From the NCBI GenBank assembly GCA_964639955.1, contig CAZXGJ010000018.1, positions 1 through 52,070 on the forward strand: 52,070 bases of DNA. The letters run 5' to 3'. Origin of the DNA: IGN2 sp964639955 (GTDB lineage Bacteria; Bacteroidota; Ignavibacteria; Ignavibacteriales; Ignavibacteriaceae). Position 1 is the first letter of the stretch. Each line of letters opens with the position of its first letter. The notes beneath the pieces are model-generated. The model searched no databases, was not told the DNA's origin, and saw only the letters and a list, made by a program, of their open reading frames with translations. The position numbers and the translations under genes are program-made. Below are positions 1 to 9,529 of this stretch, piece after piece.

Positions 1-29
1 CCGGGCATATTTTGATTTCAATAAACAGT

Positions 30-44
30 CCCCCCCCCCCCCCC
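30..44. repeat. Homopolymer run of 15 C
   Basis: Fifteen consecutive C residues, striking in an AT-rich intergenic region. It lies about 190 bases upstream of the first secreted-protein gene. Such tracts can slip and act as contingency loci, but they are also a common place for assembly or sequencing error. The sequence alone does not separate these. Confidence 0.9.
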
Positions 45-175
45 GCATAACTTGTTACAAAATTTCTCTGGCGATGATGAGAAACAAAATTCACATTGTT
101 GTCTGGGAAGAATTCTTTACAGGTTTTACATAGCTTACGAAAAAGTAAATTGTTAGAATCTGACAGTAATAAAAC

Positions 176-207
176 CCGCCTTCGCTTAAGAGCTATAGCG
201 GACAGGT
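176..207. repeat. REP-like imperfect hairpin
   Basis: A CCGCCTTCGCT arm faces an AGCTATAGCGG arm across a short loop and is followed by ACAGG. It is GC-richer than its surroundings. It resembles short intergenic repeats scattered through many genomes, but no second copy of this exact type was seen in the window, so the family call is inference. It sits about 30 bases before the first gene start and could lie in its 5' untranslated region. Confidence 0.35.
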
Positions 208-237
208 TTCTTTCCCTATAAAATATTGGGTAATAAT

Positions 238-1992
238 ATGAAGTTAAAATCATTAGTTTGTTTGTTGTTGCCTATTGCGTTCAGCGCCTCTTTAGCACAA
301 CAGAGCAGAGAAGTAAAACTTGAGCAGTTAAAAAACAGAACCGATGTAAAAGTCACTGAAGTAGAAAAGGATATTTTAAAGTTAGAATATCCAAACGGCA
401 AGGTGCTGTTTAAAAACATCTCCGATTACCGACCACCGGTTACCGATAACCTGAACTACTCCCCAAATTACGACAGCACCATAATAGACCTTAGATACAT
501 TGATACAACTCTTTATTACCATAAATATAGATTCTGGCAAGAAGTGTTGATTGCTAATATCTCACCAGATGGAGTTGTTGCCGGTGATATAAATAATAAT
601 GGCAGAGCAGAACTTTACGGATTTGTAAAAGATTATACCACTGGTTATAGTGATATTGTATTAAAAGAAATAAACCCAAACGGAACTTTTGACTCACTCT
701 ACATTTACAAAAACACCAACCGTGCAGTAGCAATTTACGATTTTAATAAAGATGGTAAATTACAACTTCATTTGCGAAGAGAAGAATACGATACTTTGAA
801 TAATTGGCCAGTTGATAGACAATTGTATTTTGATAAAGAAACAGATACCTCTTTAGCATTTGATTTGTCTTTTATCTTTCAGGTCCCAGGTGAAGGTGAA
901 CCTCAGCTTTTCCACAGATACTATGATTTAGATGGAGATGAACTCACTGATGTTTTATACATAAACAATGTAAAAAGACAAATGCGTATATATGAATATA
1001 ATCCGGCAATAAATAACTTCGACTCAGTTTATAGTTTTGATTATTCAAACATTGATGCCTGGTTCGAAGGATTTCCAGTGGGTGATTTTGATCAGGATGG
1101 AAAGCCAGAGTTTTTTATAGGAGGAGCATCGGGACAAGTATATGGTTTCGAGAGCAATAGTGTTGCTTATCTGAATACCTGGACAGGGCAGGTTGAAACA
1201 CATAATGCATTTCTATTCGCAGAAACAAATGATAATGACGGCAATGGAAAAAAGGAATTCTGGATTGGCGGAGATTCTTTTTTTAGTGGAGTTCCTATCA
1301 CGAGACTAACTTGCTTTGAAGCTGTTGGTAATAATTCTTATCAGGCTGTTGCACGAATTGATATAATTGGCTTTTTCTCATTCTTTGCTTTTAATATGCT
1401 GGCATTAGATCTAACTAATAACGGGATTGATGAACTTATTCTTTGCCTTGATCAAACCTTCATAATTTTGAAGTTCAACGGAAGTGCCGGACACCATTCT
1501 TATGAGCTTTATTATATTAAGCAAAATGAAAGGGCATTGAATGGCGAGAATAGTGTTTATTGGAATGCTTCAATGTATGATATTAATAGTGATGGTCAAA
1601 AAGAAATTTTAATTACTGCAGGTCTTGGAGATCAAAATAATAGTGTTAAATTCTATACAACAATATTAAGGCGAGATAAACCAGATAATATTGATGACTA
1701 TGTAGAACATAAATTATCATTCGAATTATTTCAAAACTATCCAAACCCGTTCAATTCTGCAACACAAGTAAAGTTTGAGTTGCAATCAGGCTCAAATACC
1801 ACATTAAAAGTTTTTAACATCTTAGGGAAAGAAATAACGACGCTGTTAGAAAAAGAATTATCTCCCGGCAGCTATACTATAAGCTGGGAAGCCAAGGATA
1901 GTAACGGAAAGATATTTCCTTCAGAGGTGTATTTAATAAGGATGACTTCAGATAATTACACCAAAACAATTAAAGCATTACTGTTAAAATAA
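238..1992 (+). CDS. Secreted VCBS/FG-GAP-type repeat protein with type IX secretion sorting domain
   Basis: Residues 1 to about 21 form a signal peptide (MKLKSLVCLLLP, then A/Q near the cleavage site). The body carries at least six calcium-loop-like motifs of the form DxNxDGxxE, such as DFNKDGKLQL, DFDQDGKPEF and DINSDGQKEI, typical of FG-GAP/VCBS beta-propeller blades. The last 85 residues contain QNYPNPFN (residues 499-506) and end in KALLLK, the usual C-terminal domain of type IX cargo. The in-frame TTG at 226 is possible, but the ATG at 238 gives a normal signal peptide and is preferred. Export across both membranes to the cell surface or medium is expected; the ligand or substrate is unknown. 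Confidence 0.85.
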   Translation: MKLKSLVCLLLPIAFSASLAQQSREVKLEQLKNRTDVKVTEVEKDILKLEYPNGKVLFKNISDYRPPVTDNLNYSPNYDSTIIDLRYIDTTLYYHKYRFWQEVLIANISPDGVVAGDINNNGRAELYGFVKDYTTGYSDIVLKEINPNGTFDSLYIYKNTNRAVAIYDFNKDGKLQLHLRREEYDTLNNWPVDRQLYFDKETDTSLAFDLSFIFQVPGEGEPQLFHRYYDLDGDELTDVLYINNVKRQMRIYEYNPAINNFDSVYSFDYSNIDAWFEGFPVGDFDQDGKPEFFIGGASGQVYGFESNSVAYLNTWTGQVETHNAFLFAETNDNDGNGKKEFWIGGDSFFSGVPITRLTCFEAVGNNSYQAVARIDIIGFFSFFAFNMLALDLTNNGIDELILCLDQTFIILKFNGSAGHHSYELYYIKQNERALNGENSVYWNASMYDINSDGQKEILITAGLGDQNNSVKFYTTILRRDKPDNIDDYVEHKLSFELFQNYPNPFNSATQVKFELQSGSNTTLKVFNILGKEITTLLEKELSPGSYTISWEAKDSNGKIFPSEVYLIRMTSDNYTKTIKALLLK

Positions 1993-2021
1993 TTTTTTAA
2001 ATAAAAATCAAAGGTGTAAAA

Positions 2022-3782
2022 ATGTTAAACAGAGTAAAATCCCGCATTACTGCCGGCAAGGCAGGTTTTCCGGGAAAAAAGTTTTTAGCTCTCTTTTTGA
2101 TTATGACAGCTTACATCTTACCGCAGAGCTGGAATAGTACAGTCACAACTTCAGTTTACGAACCTAATATTGCAAAGATAGATTTGTTTACAAACAGAGA
2201 TGGCAACCACATTGTAATTCAGAACTCTGATGCATAAAATTCAATCAAGTATTATTTGATAAACTCATCCGGGACTTTGGTAAGAAGTGCGACTATAGAA
2301 ACTTCTTTAGATGCTCAATTCCCAAATATTTCTGGTGATAATGATAAGGTTTATATCGTTTATAAATTGGGAAGTAACTTGAAATTGAAAAAGTCAACTA
2401 ATGCAGGTCAAAATTGGTCTTCGCTAAATAATCAGGATGTTGGTAACAACACCTGCAACGGAATTGATATTGTTTATGATGGTGATGGTTTACACGTAGT
2501 ATATGCAATGCAAGATAATGGCAGTGACTATGAGACTTATTACAGACTAATTTCCAACGACCAATGGGGTTCTATAGAATACGTAACGGGATATGGTACA
2601 GAGGTAGGTGGTTTTCCAACTGTTGCTTTGTCTACGAACAGAGTCCACGTCGGTTATAACACAGATAATGAAACAAATCCCTGGGCAAGTTTAGGAACAG
2701 CAAAAACAAGGGATAAAATCGAAGGTTCGGGTTGGCAGACTCCTCAAACTGTTGCAACTGGTTCAGAAAGTTCATCCCGTGAAAAAGTTCAGGTTGCCGG
2801 TAATTATCTATATGACTTTTTCTTTGACCAATGGGAATATGGTTTTGCAGTAATGGTCAAATCAAGAACCTTGTCTGGTAATCAATGGTCAAGTGCTACT
2901 CAGATAAATGCACATTGCGATCCAATCCAGTATATGGGCGCAGAACAAACTAATAACGGATATTTACATGTAATTTACGGGGACTATGATCTCCTGCATA
3001 ACTATTATAATGGTTCTTCGTGGGTTTCAGAAATATATCTCAGTTCTATAACAGATGGAGAAGTTAACACACCTCTTTCATCTGAAAGCAACGACCTATA
3101 TGCAGTTTGGAAAGATTATAATTCAAGCTATCTGAAATACTGTCAATGGGATGATTATCCGCTAGCCCCACAAAGCTTGGTACCGGGTGACCATCAACAG
3201 GGGGGTGAATCCTATGCCAAAATAACCTGGCAGCTTAATAATGAACCTGATGTGTATATCAAACAGGATGCCTTTGAGATATGGAGAAGAATAAAATTAT
3301 GGAATAATCCCTGGGGTGCCTGGGGAGTTGTTGACTATAAAAATGGTGATGAGACAGAATTCTGGGATCGTGAAATTGTTGGAGCGTTTCAGGCTGAAGT
3401 GTATACTGCTGAATATAAAATAAGAGCAAGGGATATGAATAACAATTACTCACCATATTCAAATGTGGTTACAATTGAATTTCGTGAACTTGGGAAAAAA
3501 AGTGCAAGCCGGATAAACTTTGATTATAATTTAGGGCAAAACTATCCCAACCCCTTCAATCCAATAACTCAAATAGATTACTCAATAAAATCGGCAGGAA
3601 TGGTAACACTAAAAGTTTATGATTTACTTGGCACAGAGGTAGCTTCATTGGTAAACGAAAGACAAGAAGCCGGAAATTATTCTGTTACTTTCGTCGCATC
3701 AGATATTCCAAGTGGTATTTATGTCTATAAACTTGTAGCAGGCAGCTTTGTTGAAACAAAGAAATTAATACTGTTGAAATAA
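2022..3782 (+). pseudogene. Secreted BNR-like protein with sorting domain, interrupted by an in-frame TAA
   Basis: One reading frame runs from the ATG at 2022 to the stop at 3780-3782, but a TAA at 2235-2237 interrupts it after about 71 codons. The frame is the same on both sides and continues at once with NSIKYYLINSSG, so a single C-to-T change of a CAA (Gln) codon would explain the break. The upstream part holds a signal peptide (KKFLALFLIMTAYILPQ). The downstream part holds BNR/sialidase-like beta-propeller sequence, then NYPNPFNP (codon 507) and a KKLILLK end. The residues before the signal peptide (TAGKAGFPG) look like a translated repeat insert. It may be a true pseudogene, a sequencing error, or a gene read through at low level. 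Confidence 0.75.
2047..2075. repeat. REP-like palindrome inside the 5' coding end
   Basis: CTGCC GGCAA GGCAG forms a small stem-loop followed by GTTTTCCGGG. It encodes TAGKAGFPG, which extends the N-terminus ahead of an ordinary KKFLALF signal peptide. Repeats of this kind are known as dispersed elements in many bacterial genomes and often translate to AGKAG-type strings. Confidence 0.4.
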
Positions 3783-3796
3783 TCTGTTGAAATGTT

Positions 3797-3834
3797 AAAG
3801 CCGGAGCTGAATGCTCCGGCTTTACTGTTTTTTC
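3797..3834 (+). terminator. Rho-independent terminator
   Basis: AAAGCCGGAGC pairs with GCTCCGGCTTT around a TGAAT loop. ACTGTTTTTTC follows. It lies 15 bases past the broken secreted-protein gene. Confidence 0.85.
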
Positions 3835-3920
3835 AGATGATACAAGCCCCCTTGTTTATTGCTTATCAAACACAATAGCCGTAATTTTTGAAACACAATT
3901 TTTAACTATTAGGATATCCA

Positions 3921-5552
3921 ATGTCAAACGCATATTTCAAAGTACCACAGCCATTAAATGAACCAGTAAAAGCATACAAGCCGGGCAGTCCGGAAAGAGA
4001 AGAATTAAAGAAAAAGTTAGCAGAATTAAAATCGAAGCAGATAGAAGTTCCATTAATTATTGGCAGTCAGGAAATAAAAACCGGCAATACAGAAAAAATG
4101 GTTATGCCTCATAACCACAGCCACGTTCTTGGTGTTTATCATAAGGCAGGTAAAAAAGAAGTTGATATGGCTGTTGAAGCAGCTCTTGAAGCCCGCAAAG
4201 AATGGGCTGAGATGCCGTGGGAACACAGAGTTTCAGTTTTTCTTAAGATAGCAGATTTGTTAGCAGGACCCTGGCGCTCAACACTGAATGCGGCTACAAT
4301 GCTCGGACAATCTAAAACTGTTTACCAGGCAGAAATTGATTCTGCTGCTGAGCTTGTTGATTTCTATCGTTTTAATAGTTTTTATATGGCTCAACTGATG
4401 CAGGATCAGCCATACTCAGGAAGTGGAATGTGGAATCGTTTAGAGTATCGTCCGCTTGAAGGTTATATTTTTGCAATCACTCCATTTAACTTTACTTCAA
4501 TTGCTGGCAATCTTCCAACAGCACCCGCAATTGTTGGTAATGTAAGTCTCTGGAAACCTGCATCAAGCGCAGTCTATTCAGCATATTGGTTGATGAAACT
4601 ATTTGAAGAAGCCGGTTTGCCAAAAGGTGTGATTAATTTTGTTCCCGGTTCCGGTGGACAGGTTGGAACTCCAGCAATGACAAATCCAAATCTTGCTGGT
4701 GTTCATTTTACAGGATCAACAGAAGTTTTTCAGAATATGTGGAAAACTATTTCCGACAATCTGAAAAATATGAAGTACTATCCGCGTATAGTTGGTGAGA
4801 CAGGCGGTAAAGATTTTATTTTTGCTCATCAGTCTGCAGATGTTGACGCTCTCGTTGTTGCTGCACTACGCGGTGCTTTTGAATACCAGGGACAAAAGTG
4901 TTCTGCTGCTTCAAGAATGTACGTTCCAAAATCTTTATGGAAAGAGTTTAAGGAAAAGTATGTGGCTGAAGTTGGCAAAATAAAAATGGGTGATATTGAA
5001 GACTTCACAAACTTCATGGGTGCTGTAATTGATAAAGGTGCATTCAAAACAATAACTGAATACATAAAATATGCAAAAGCTTCCAGTGAAGCAGAGATAA
5101 TAACCGGCGGTAACTTTGATGATTCAAAAGGATATTTTATCGAGCCGACAACGATTGTAACAACTAATCCGAAATTCAAAACAATGGAAGAAGAAATATT
5201 CGGTCCTGTCATGACAATGTATGTTTATGATGATAACAAACTCGATGAAACATTAACTTTGTGCGATGAAACTTCGCCGTATGCATTAACAGGTGCAATT
5301 TTCGCACAGGATAGAAAAGCGATTGTTATGATGTCGAACAGACTAAGAAATGCTGCAGGCAACTTCTATATAAATGACAAGCCAACTGGAGCAGTAGTCG
5401 GTCAGCAGCCGTTTGGCGGTGGAAGAGCTTCAGGTACGAATGATAAAGCAGGAAGTGCAATGAACCTGATGCGTTGGATGACTGCCAGAACAATTAAAGA
5501 AACTTTCGATCCGCCAAAGGATTGGCGTTATCCGTTTATGAGCGAGAAATAA
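3921..5552 (+). CDS. pruA: L-glutamate gamma-semialdehyde dehydrogenase (1-pyrroline-5-carboxylate dehydrogenase)
   Basis: This is a full-length aldehyde dehydrogenase of 543 residues, the size of the stand-alone P5C dehydrogenase (ALDH4-like) family. It oxidises glutamate semialdehyde to glutamate with NAD+ in proline and arginine breakdown. The general base is Glu293 in GETGGKDF and the nucleophile is Cys327 in GQKCSAASR, spaced 34 residues apart as in other ALDHs. The long N-terminal region with PHNHSHVLG and the ITPFNFTSIAGNLP segment match P5CDH rather than generic ALDHs. No proline dehydrogenase gene lies beside it. It is monocistronic, with a terminator before it and a repeat element after it. 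The product is cytosolic. Confidence 0.93.
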   Translation: MSNAYFKVPQPLNEPVKAYKPGSPEREELKKKLAELKSKQIEVPLIIGSQEIKTGNTEKMVMPHNHSHVLGVYHKAGKKEVDMAVEAALEARKEWAEMPWEHRVSVFLKIADLLAGPWRSTLNAATMLGQSKTVYQAEIDSAAELVDFYRFNSFYMAQLMQDQPYSGSGMWNRLEYRPLEGYIFAITPFNFTSIAGNLPTAPAIVGNVSLWKPASSAVYSAYWLMKLFEEAGLPKGVINFVPGSGGQVGTPAMTNPNLAGVHFTGSTEVFQNMWKTISDNLKNMKYYPRIVGETGGKDFIFAHQSADVDALVVAALRGAFEYQGQKCSAASRMYVPKSLWKEFKEKYVAEVGKIKMGDIEDFTNFMGAVIDKGAFKTITEYIKYAKASSEAEIITGGNFDDSKGYFIEPTTIVTTNPKFKTMEEEIFGPVMTMYVYDDNKLDETLTLCDETSPYALTGAIFAQDRKAIVMMSNRLRNAAGNFYINDKPTGAVVGQQPFGGGRASGTNDKAGSAMNLMRWMTARTIKETFDPPKDWRYPFMSEK

Positions 5553-5555
5553 AAA

Positions 5556-5729
5556 GCCCATCCCCGTCCCTTCCCTAAGGGAAGGGGAGGATTGCGCAAT
5601 TAAAATTAATAAATTTCTATAGAAAAAAACCTTAAAGTACTTTTAAGATAAATTCAATTAACTATTAGATAACTTTTTTTAACAAACTTTAATTTACCCT
5701 CTCCCTTAGGGAGAGGGAAGGGAGTGGGC
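5556..5729. mobile_element. MITE-like element with inverted terminal repeats
   Basis: The pruA-sucC gap is bounded by two GC-rich arms in opposite orientation. The left arm begins GCCCATCCCCGTCCC and the right arm read in reverse begins GCCCACTCCCTTCCC. Each arm contains its own palindrome (5568-5586 and 5697-5717, centred on TAA/TTA). The AT-rich interior of about 100 bases has no ORF. A non-autonomous miniature element or a pair of inverted intergenic repeats would both look like this. The right arm supplies the GGGAG sequence about ten bases before the sucC ATG. Confidence 0.6.
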
Positions 5730-5735
5730 ATCTAA

Positions 5736-6950
5736 ATGAAAATACACGAGTATCAGGCAAAAGAAACATTAAAGAAGTACGGCGTACCTGTTCAGGATGG
5801 CGTAGCTATAAAACACCTAAATGAATTCGACGCTGCAATCAAACAGCTTCAGGCGCAGGGAATAAATCAGTTCGTAGTAAAATCACAAATACATGCCGGT
5901 GGAAGGGGTAAAGGAAAAATTTATAATCCTTACAATCATAATGAGTTGATACTCGAAGGAGGAGTTAAATTCACAACTTCGGTTGAAAAAGCCAGGGAAA
6001 TTACAGAAAAGATTTTAGGCAATCATCTTGTTACCCATCAAACTGGTCCTGAAGGAAAAATTGTTAAAACCATATTCATCACTGAAGGACTGGATTACAA
6101 AAAAGAATTGTATCTCGGAATTCTGCTCGACCGTGCTGTTTCTAAAAATGTAATTATGGTTTCAACTGAAGGCGGAGTTGAGATTGAAAAAGTTGCAGCA
6201 GAAACACCGGAAAAAATTATTAAAGAATGGATCGATCCGGCGATCGGATTGCGTGATTACCAGGCTCGTAAACTTGCATTTGCTCTCGGTTTGGAAGGGA
6301 ATGCTTTTAAGAGTTTTATCCCATTTATAAAATCTCTTTACAATGCCTATGAAAAAACCGATGCTTCGCTTCTTGAAATAAATCCACTAATTATTACAAA
6401 TGACGACAGGGTTGTAGCTCTCGATGCAAAAATGAATTTTGACGACAACGCACTTTACAGGCATCCGGAAATTACCGCTTACCGTGATCTTGATGAAGAA
6501 GATCCGCTTGAGATAGAAGCATCTAAATACAATCTCAATTACATTAAACTTGATGGCAATGTTGGCTGTATGGTAAACGGTGCGGGACTCGCGATGGCAA
6601 CAATGGATATAATTAAACTTGCAGGCGGCGAGCCAGCAAATTTTTTGGATGTAGGCGGAGGTGCAAACAAGGAAACTGTTGCAAACGGATTTAAGATTAT
6701 TCTTTCCGATAGGAATGTTAAAGCAATTCTCATAAACATTTTTGGTGGAATTGTAAGATGCGACCGTGTTGCACAGGGAGTTATTGATGCAGCAAAAGAA
6801 ATGCACGTTGCTGTTCCGATTGTTGTACGACTTGAAGGAACAAATGCAAAAGAAGCCGCAGTTCTTTTAAGAGAATCCGGATTGAATTTTGAAGTTGCAG
6901 ACTCGTTCTTTGATGCTGCGAAAAAAGTGACGGCGGTTTTGAAAAAATAA
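5736..6950 (+). CDS. sucC: Succinate-CoA ligase (ADP-forming) beta subunit
   Basis: The 404 residues follow the SucC layout: MKIHEYQAKETL at the N-terminus, an ATP-grasp domain with HAGGRGKG at 53-60, the metal/nucleotide segment ALDAKMNFDDNA, and a C-terminal CoA-ligase domain with GNVGCMVNGAGLAMATMD from residue 274 and GGIVRCDRVAQGV. It should pair with the alpha subunit SucD in the TCA cycle to interconvert succinyl-CoA and succinate. sucD is not next to it here, which is common outside Proteobacteria. The start is the ATG at 5736, preceded by a purine-rich stretch from the right arm of the neighbouring repeat. The product is cytosolic. Confidence 0.95.
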   Translation: MKIHEYQAKETLKKYGVPVQDGVAIKHLNEFDAAIKQLQAQGINQFVVKSQIHAGGRGKGKIYNPYNHNELILEGGVKFTTSVEKAREITEKILGNHLVTHQTGPEGKIVKTIFITEGLDYKKELYLGILLDRAVSKNVIMVSTEGGVEIEKVAAETPEKIIKEWIDPAIGLRDYQARKLAFALGLEGNAFKSFIPFIKSLYNAYEKTDASLLEINPLIITNDDRVVALDAKMNFDDNALYRHPEITAYRDLDEEDPLEIEASKYNLNYIKLDGNVGCMVNGAGLAMATMDIIKLAGGEPANFLDVGGGANKETVANGFKIILSDRNVKAILINIFGGIVRCDRVAQGVIDAAKEMHVAVPIVVRLEGTNAKEAAVLLRESGLNFEVADSFFDAAKKVTAVLKK

Positions 6951-6974
6951 TCTCATCTGCTTTAATGATTTTAT

Positions 6975-6997
6975 GCCCTGCAAAAGCGGGGCTTTAT
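6975..6997 (+). terminator. Probable terminator after sucC
   Basis: GCCCTGC and GCGGGGC pair around an AAAA loop with one G-T pair. TTTATTA follows, a modest U tract. It lies 24 bases beyond the stop codon. Confidence 0.5.
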
Positions 6998-7121
6998 TAT
7001 GCCCGATAATTGCTTAATAGAATTTTATTAATCTTCAAATCAAACAGTTCTTGTTTTTAGTTTTTTTTAGTTATACATTTTTTAGGTGATTTTATTTATT
7101 CATATACTATAAAGAAATTGT

Positions 7122-8540
7122 ATGCCCGGATTTGATTCAGATGCCGGTTTTAACGAAACATTTAAACACTCCGGCGAAAATCTTAAGGAGCTGATAACCG
7201 AGTGCAAAAAGCTGTTGGACAAAGGAGCAGTTTACGGCAACATTGAAAGAATTGAAGACGTTTTACAGGCTTGCCTTGAAAATGAAAATAATGAGGATGG
7301 ACTTTACCTGGTTAACGGGCTGATCGGGATAGCACCGTATAACTCAGAATACTGGATAAAGAAGGGTCTTTTCCTTAATGCTCTCGGCAGGTTTGAAGAA
7401 GCGATTTACTGTTACGATAAATCCCTTTCACTCAACCCCGGTGATTCAGAGGCGCTGGTTGACCGTGCCATTTCAGAAGAAAATGCAGGATTATTTACAG
7501 AGGCTGAAGAATCTCTTCACAGCGCACTTGCCGGCGACCCGAATAATGAAGACGCAATATACAGCTTAGGAATTTTGCACCAGCGTAATGAAGAATTTGA
7601 AGAAGCAATAAAATACTTCTTACAGGTGCTGGAAATATCGCCCGATTATGCCGAAGCCCATTATGAACTTGGATATTGTTATGAGAATCTCGATGATAAC
7701 ATCAATGCGCTTAATTCTTATGAAAAATTTCTCGAATTCGATCCCTACAACCCCAACGGCTGGTATAACCGTGGTATAATTTTATCCAAAATGCAGATGA
7801 ATGAACAGGCATTGAACAGCTATGACCTTGCAGTATCATTGAAAGAGGACTTCGCAAGTGCTTGGTTCAACCGCGGAAATGTTTTAAGTGAGCTCGGTCG
7901 TTTCGGTGATGCTCTTGAAAGCTTTAAGAAGGCTTATATGCTGGATAATTATGATGAAGAAACTTGCTATAACATCGGCAACCTTTACGAAGAGCTTGGC
8001 GATCTTAAAAATGCAATCCGGTATTTCAACGAAGCAATTAAAATAAACGATGAATATTACGAGGCGTTCCTTGCGCGTGGATACTGCTACGATGCGGCAG
8101 GTAAATATCAGTTAGCTTTAAAGGATTTTAATAAAGCTATTACTCTTTCGCAGGATAACGCCGAAGCCTGGTATGCCAAAGCTGACCTTGAATATTCGCT
8201 CGGAAAGCTGAAAGATTCAATTGAAAGCTATTTGCAAGCTCTTAAAGCAAGTCCTGATAATTATGACATCTGCTTTGTTCTTGCCGAAACCTATGTTGAG
8301 CTTGGCGACTGGCTGAATGCTTTAGAAGCGTTTAGTAATTGCAGCCGTATCAAACCCGATGATGCCAAATCAGTCTACGAAAAAGCAAAAGTTAATTTTA
8401 TCTTAAGCAGAACCGAAGAAGCGCTTCATTGCCTCAAACTTGCTTTCAGGCTGGATCCAAGCATTCAGGATGAATTTGCCAGCGAATATCCCGAAATTAA
8501 GTCTTCCAAATTATTTAAAAAATTATTGGGTGAAAATTAA
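7122..8540 (+). CDS. Tetratricopeptide repeat protein
   Basis: The 472-residue protein is built almost wholly of 34-residue TPR units from about residue 75 to 450. Examples are ALGRFEEAIYCYDKSLSLNPG, then repeats carrying WYNRG, WFNRGNVLSELGRF, CYNIGNLYEELGDL and AWYAKADLEYSLGKL. There is no signal peptide or membrane segment, so it is probably a cytosolic scaffold for protein contacts. An acidic N-terminal stretch of about 70 residues precedes the repeats. It lies 86 bases upstream of aroE on the same strand and may be co-transcribed, but nothing else ties it to shikimate synthesis. The partner is unknown. Confidence 0.85.
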   Translation: MPGFDSDAGFNETFKHSGENLKELITECKKLLDKGAVYGNIERIEDVLQACLENENNEDGLYLVNGLIGIAPYNSEYWIKKGLFLNALGRFEEAIYCYDKSLSLNPGDSEALVDRAISEENAGLFTEAEESLHSALAGDPNNEDAIYSLGILHQRNEEFEEAIKYFLQVLEISPDYAEAHYELGYCYENLDDNINALNSYEKFLEFDPYNPNGWYNRGIILSKMQMNEQALNSYDLAVSLKEDFASAWFNRGNVLSELGRFGDALESFKKAYMLDNYDEETCYNIGNLYEELGDLKNAIRYFNEAIKINDEYYEAFLARGYCYDAAGKYQLALKDFNKAITLSQDNAEAWYAKADLEYSLGKLKDSIESYLQALKASPDNYDICFVLAETYVELGDWLNALEAFSNCSRIKPDDAKSVYEKAKVNFILSRTEEALHCLKLAFRLDPSIQDEFASEYPEIKSSKLFKKLLGEN

Positions 8541-8626
8541 TCAGGTTTTTTCACCCGGGCAGCTGCATATTATTCCGGTGCCGGCTTAAAATATTTATGG
8601 AAAACTACCAACAATAAATTAACGAA

Positions 8627-9505
8627 ATGACGAACTCATATTTTGCAAATACAGAACTTATAGCACTTATAGGTCACCCGATTAAACAATCTTATTCGCC
8701 CTTCATACAAAATAGTGCATTTGAACTGCTGAACCTGGACTATATTTACCTGGCATTTGATGTTCCTGCAGACAATCTGAGATCTGCTGTTAACAGTGTT
8801 AATGCCCTGGGAATGAAGGGGCTTAACGTTACACTTCCCCACAAAGAAAAAATAATAAGATTTCTTGATGACCTTTCCGAGGAGGCATCCATTATTGGTG
8901 CGGTTAATACAGTTGTGAACGATCATGGCAGGCTTTATGGGTATAATACCGATGTAAACGGAATTCTTGAAACCCTTCTGCCTTTCAGGGATGAAATTTC
9001 CGGTTCAAAGGTTAGTGTTATTGGTGCCGGGGGAAGTGCACGTGCAGTAATTTATACGCTGGTTAGACATTTCAAGCCGGAGGAAATAAACATCATTAAC
9101 CGGACTCAGCAGCGTGCTGATACACTTATGAACTATTTCTCATTAAAGATGCGCTACGATTCATTTCGTACAATGGAATTATTTCCACCCGATATTGCAG
9201 AAACCCTTAACTCGTCAAAACTTATTATTAATGCAACAACCATCGGGATGATGCCGGAAGAAAATGATTCGGTGACCGATCTTGAAGAATCATTTAACAG
9301 CCGGCAGATAGTATTCGATTTAATTTATAACCCGACTAAAACAAAATTATTAGAGCTTGCTCAAAAACAAGGGGCAAGAATAGTCGGCGGTATGAAAATG
9401 CTTGTCTCGCAGGCTGCAAAATCATTTGAATTATGGACTGGTGTGGAAATGCCCGTTGAACAAATATCGGAATTACTTGAAAAGCACATTTCATCCAAAC
9501 GATGA
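8627..9505 (+). CDS. aroE: Shikimate dehydrogenase (NADP+)
   Basis: This 292-residue enzyme reduces 3-dehydroshikimate to shikimate, the fourth step of chorismate synthesis. The substrate site is seen as GHPIKQSYSPFIQN near the N-terminus and NVTLPHK (67-73), with Lys73 the catalytic lysine. The NADP-binding Rossmann loop is GAGGSARA (133-140), followed by NRT. Near the C-terminus GMKMLVSQA matches the family GxxMLVxQA motif. The start is the ATG at 8627. Its 3' end faces the aminotransferase gene on the other strand, with 24 bases between the stops. Confidence 0.95.
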   Translation: MTNSYFANTELIALIGHPIKQSYSPFIQNSAFELLNLDYIYLAFDVPADNLRSAVNSVNALGMKGLNVTLPHKEKIIRFLDDLSEEASIIGAVNTVVNDHGRLYGYNTDVNGILETLLPFRDEISGSKVSVIGAGGSARAVIYTLVRHFKPEEINIINRTQQRADTLMNYFSLKMRYDSFRTMELFPPDIAETLNSSKLIINATTIGMMPEENDSVTDLEESFNSRQIVFDLIYNPTKTKLLELAQKQGARIVGGMKMLVSQAAKSFELWTGVEMPVEQISELLEKHISSKR

Positions 9506-9529
9506 GATTTTTTACTTCTTCAATTCAAT

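Noticed and set aside
4829..5212. 127-codon minus-strand frame inside pruA
   Set aside because: It is antisense to a well-conserved dehydrogenase and has no family features.
6387..6806. 139-codon minus-strand frame inside sucC
   Set aside because: It is a shadow of sucC, with Cys/His-rich random-looking sequence.
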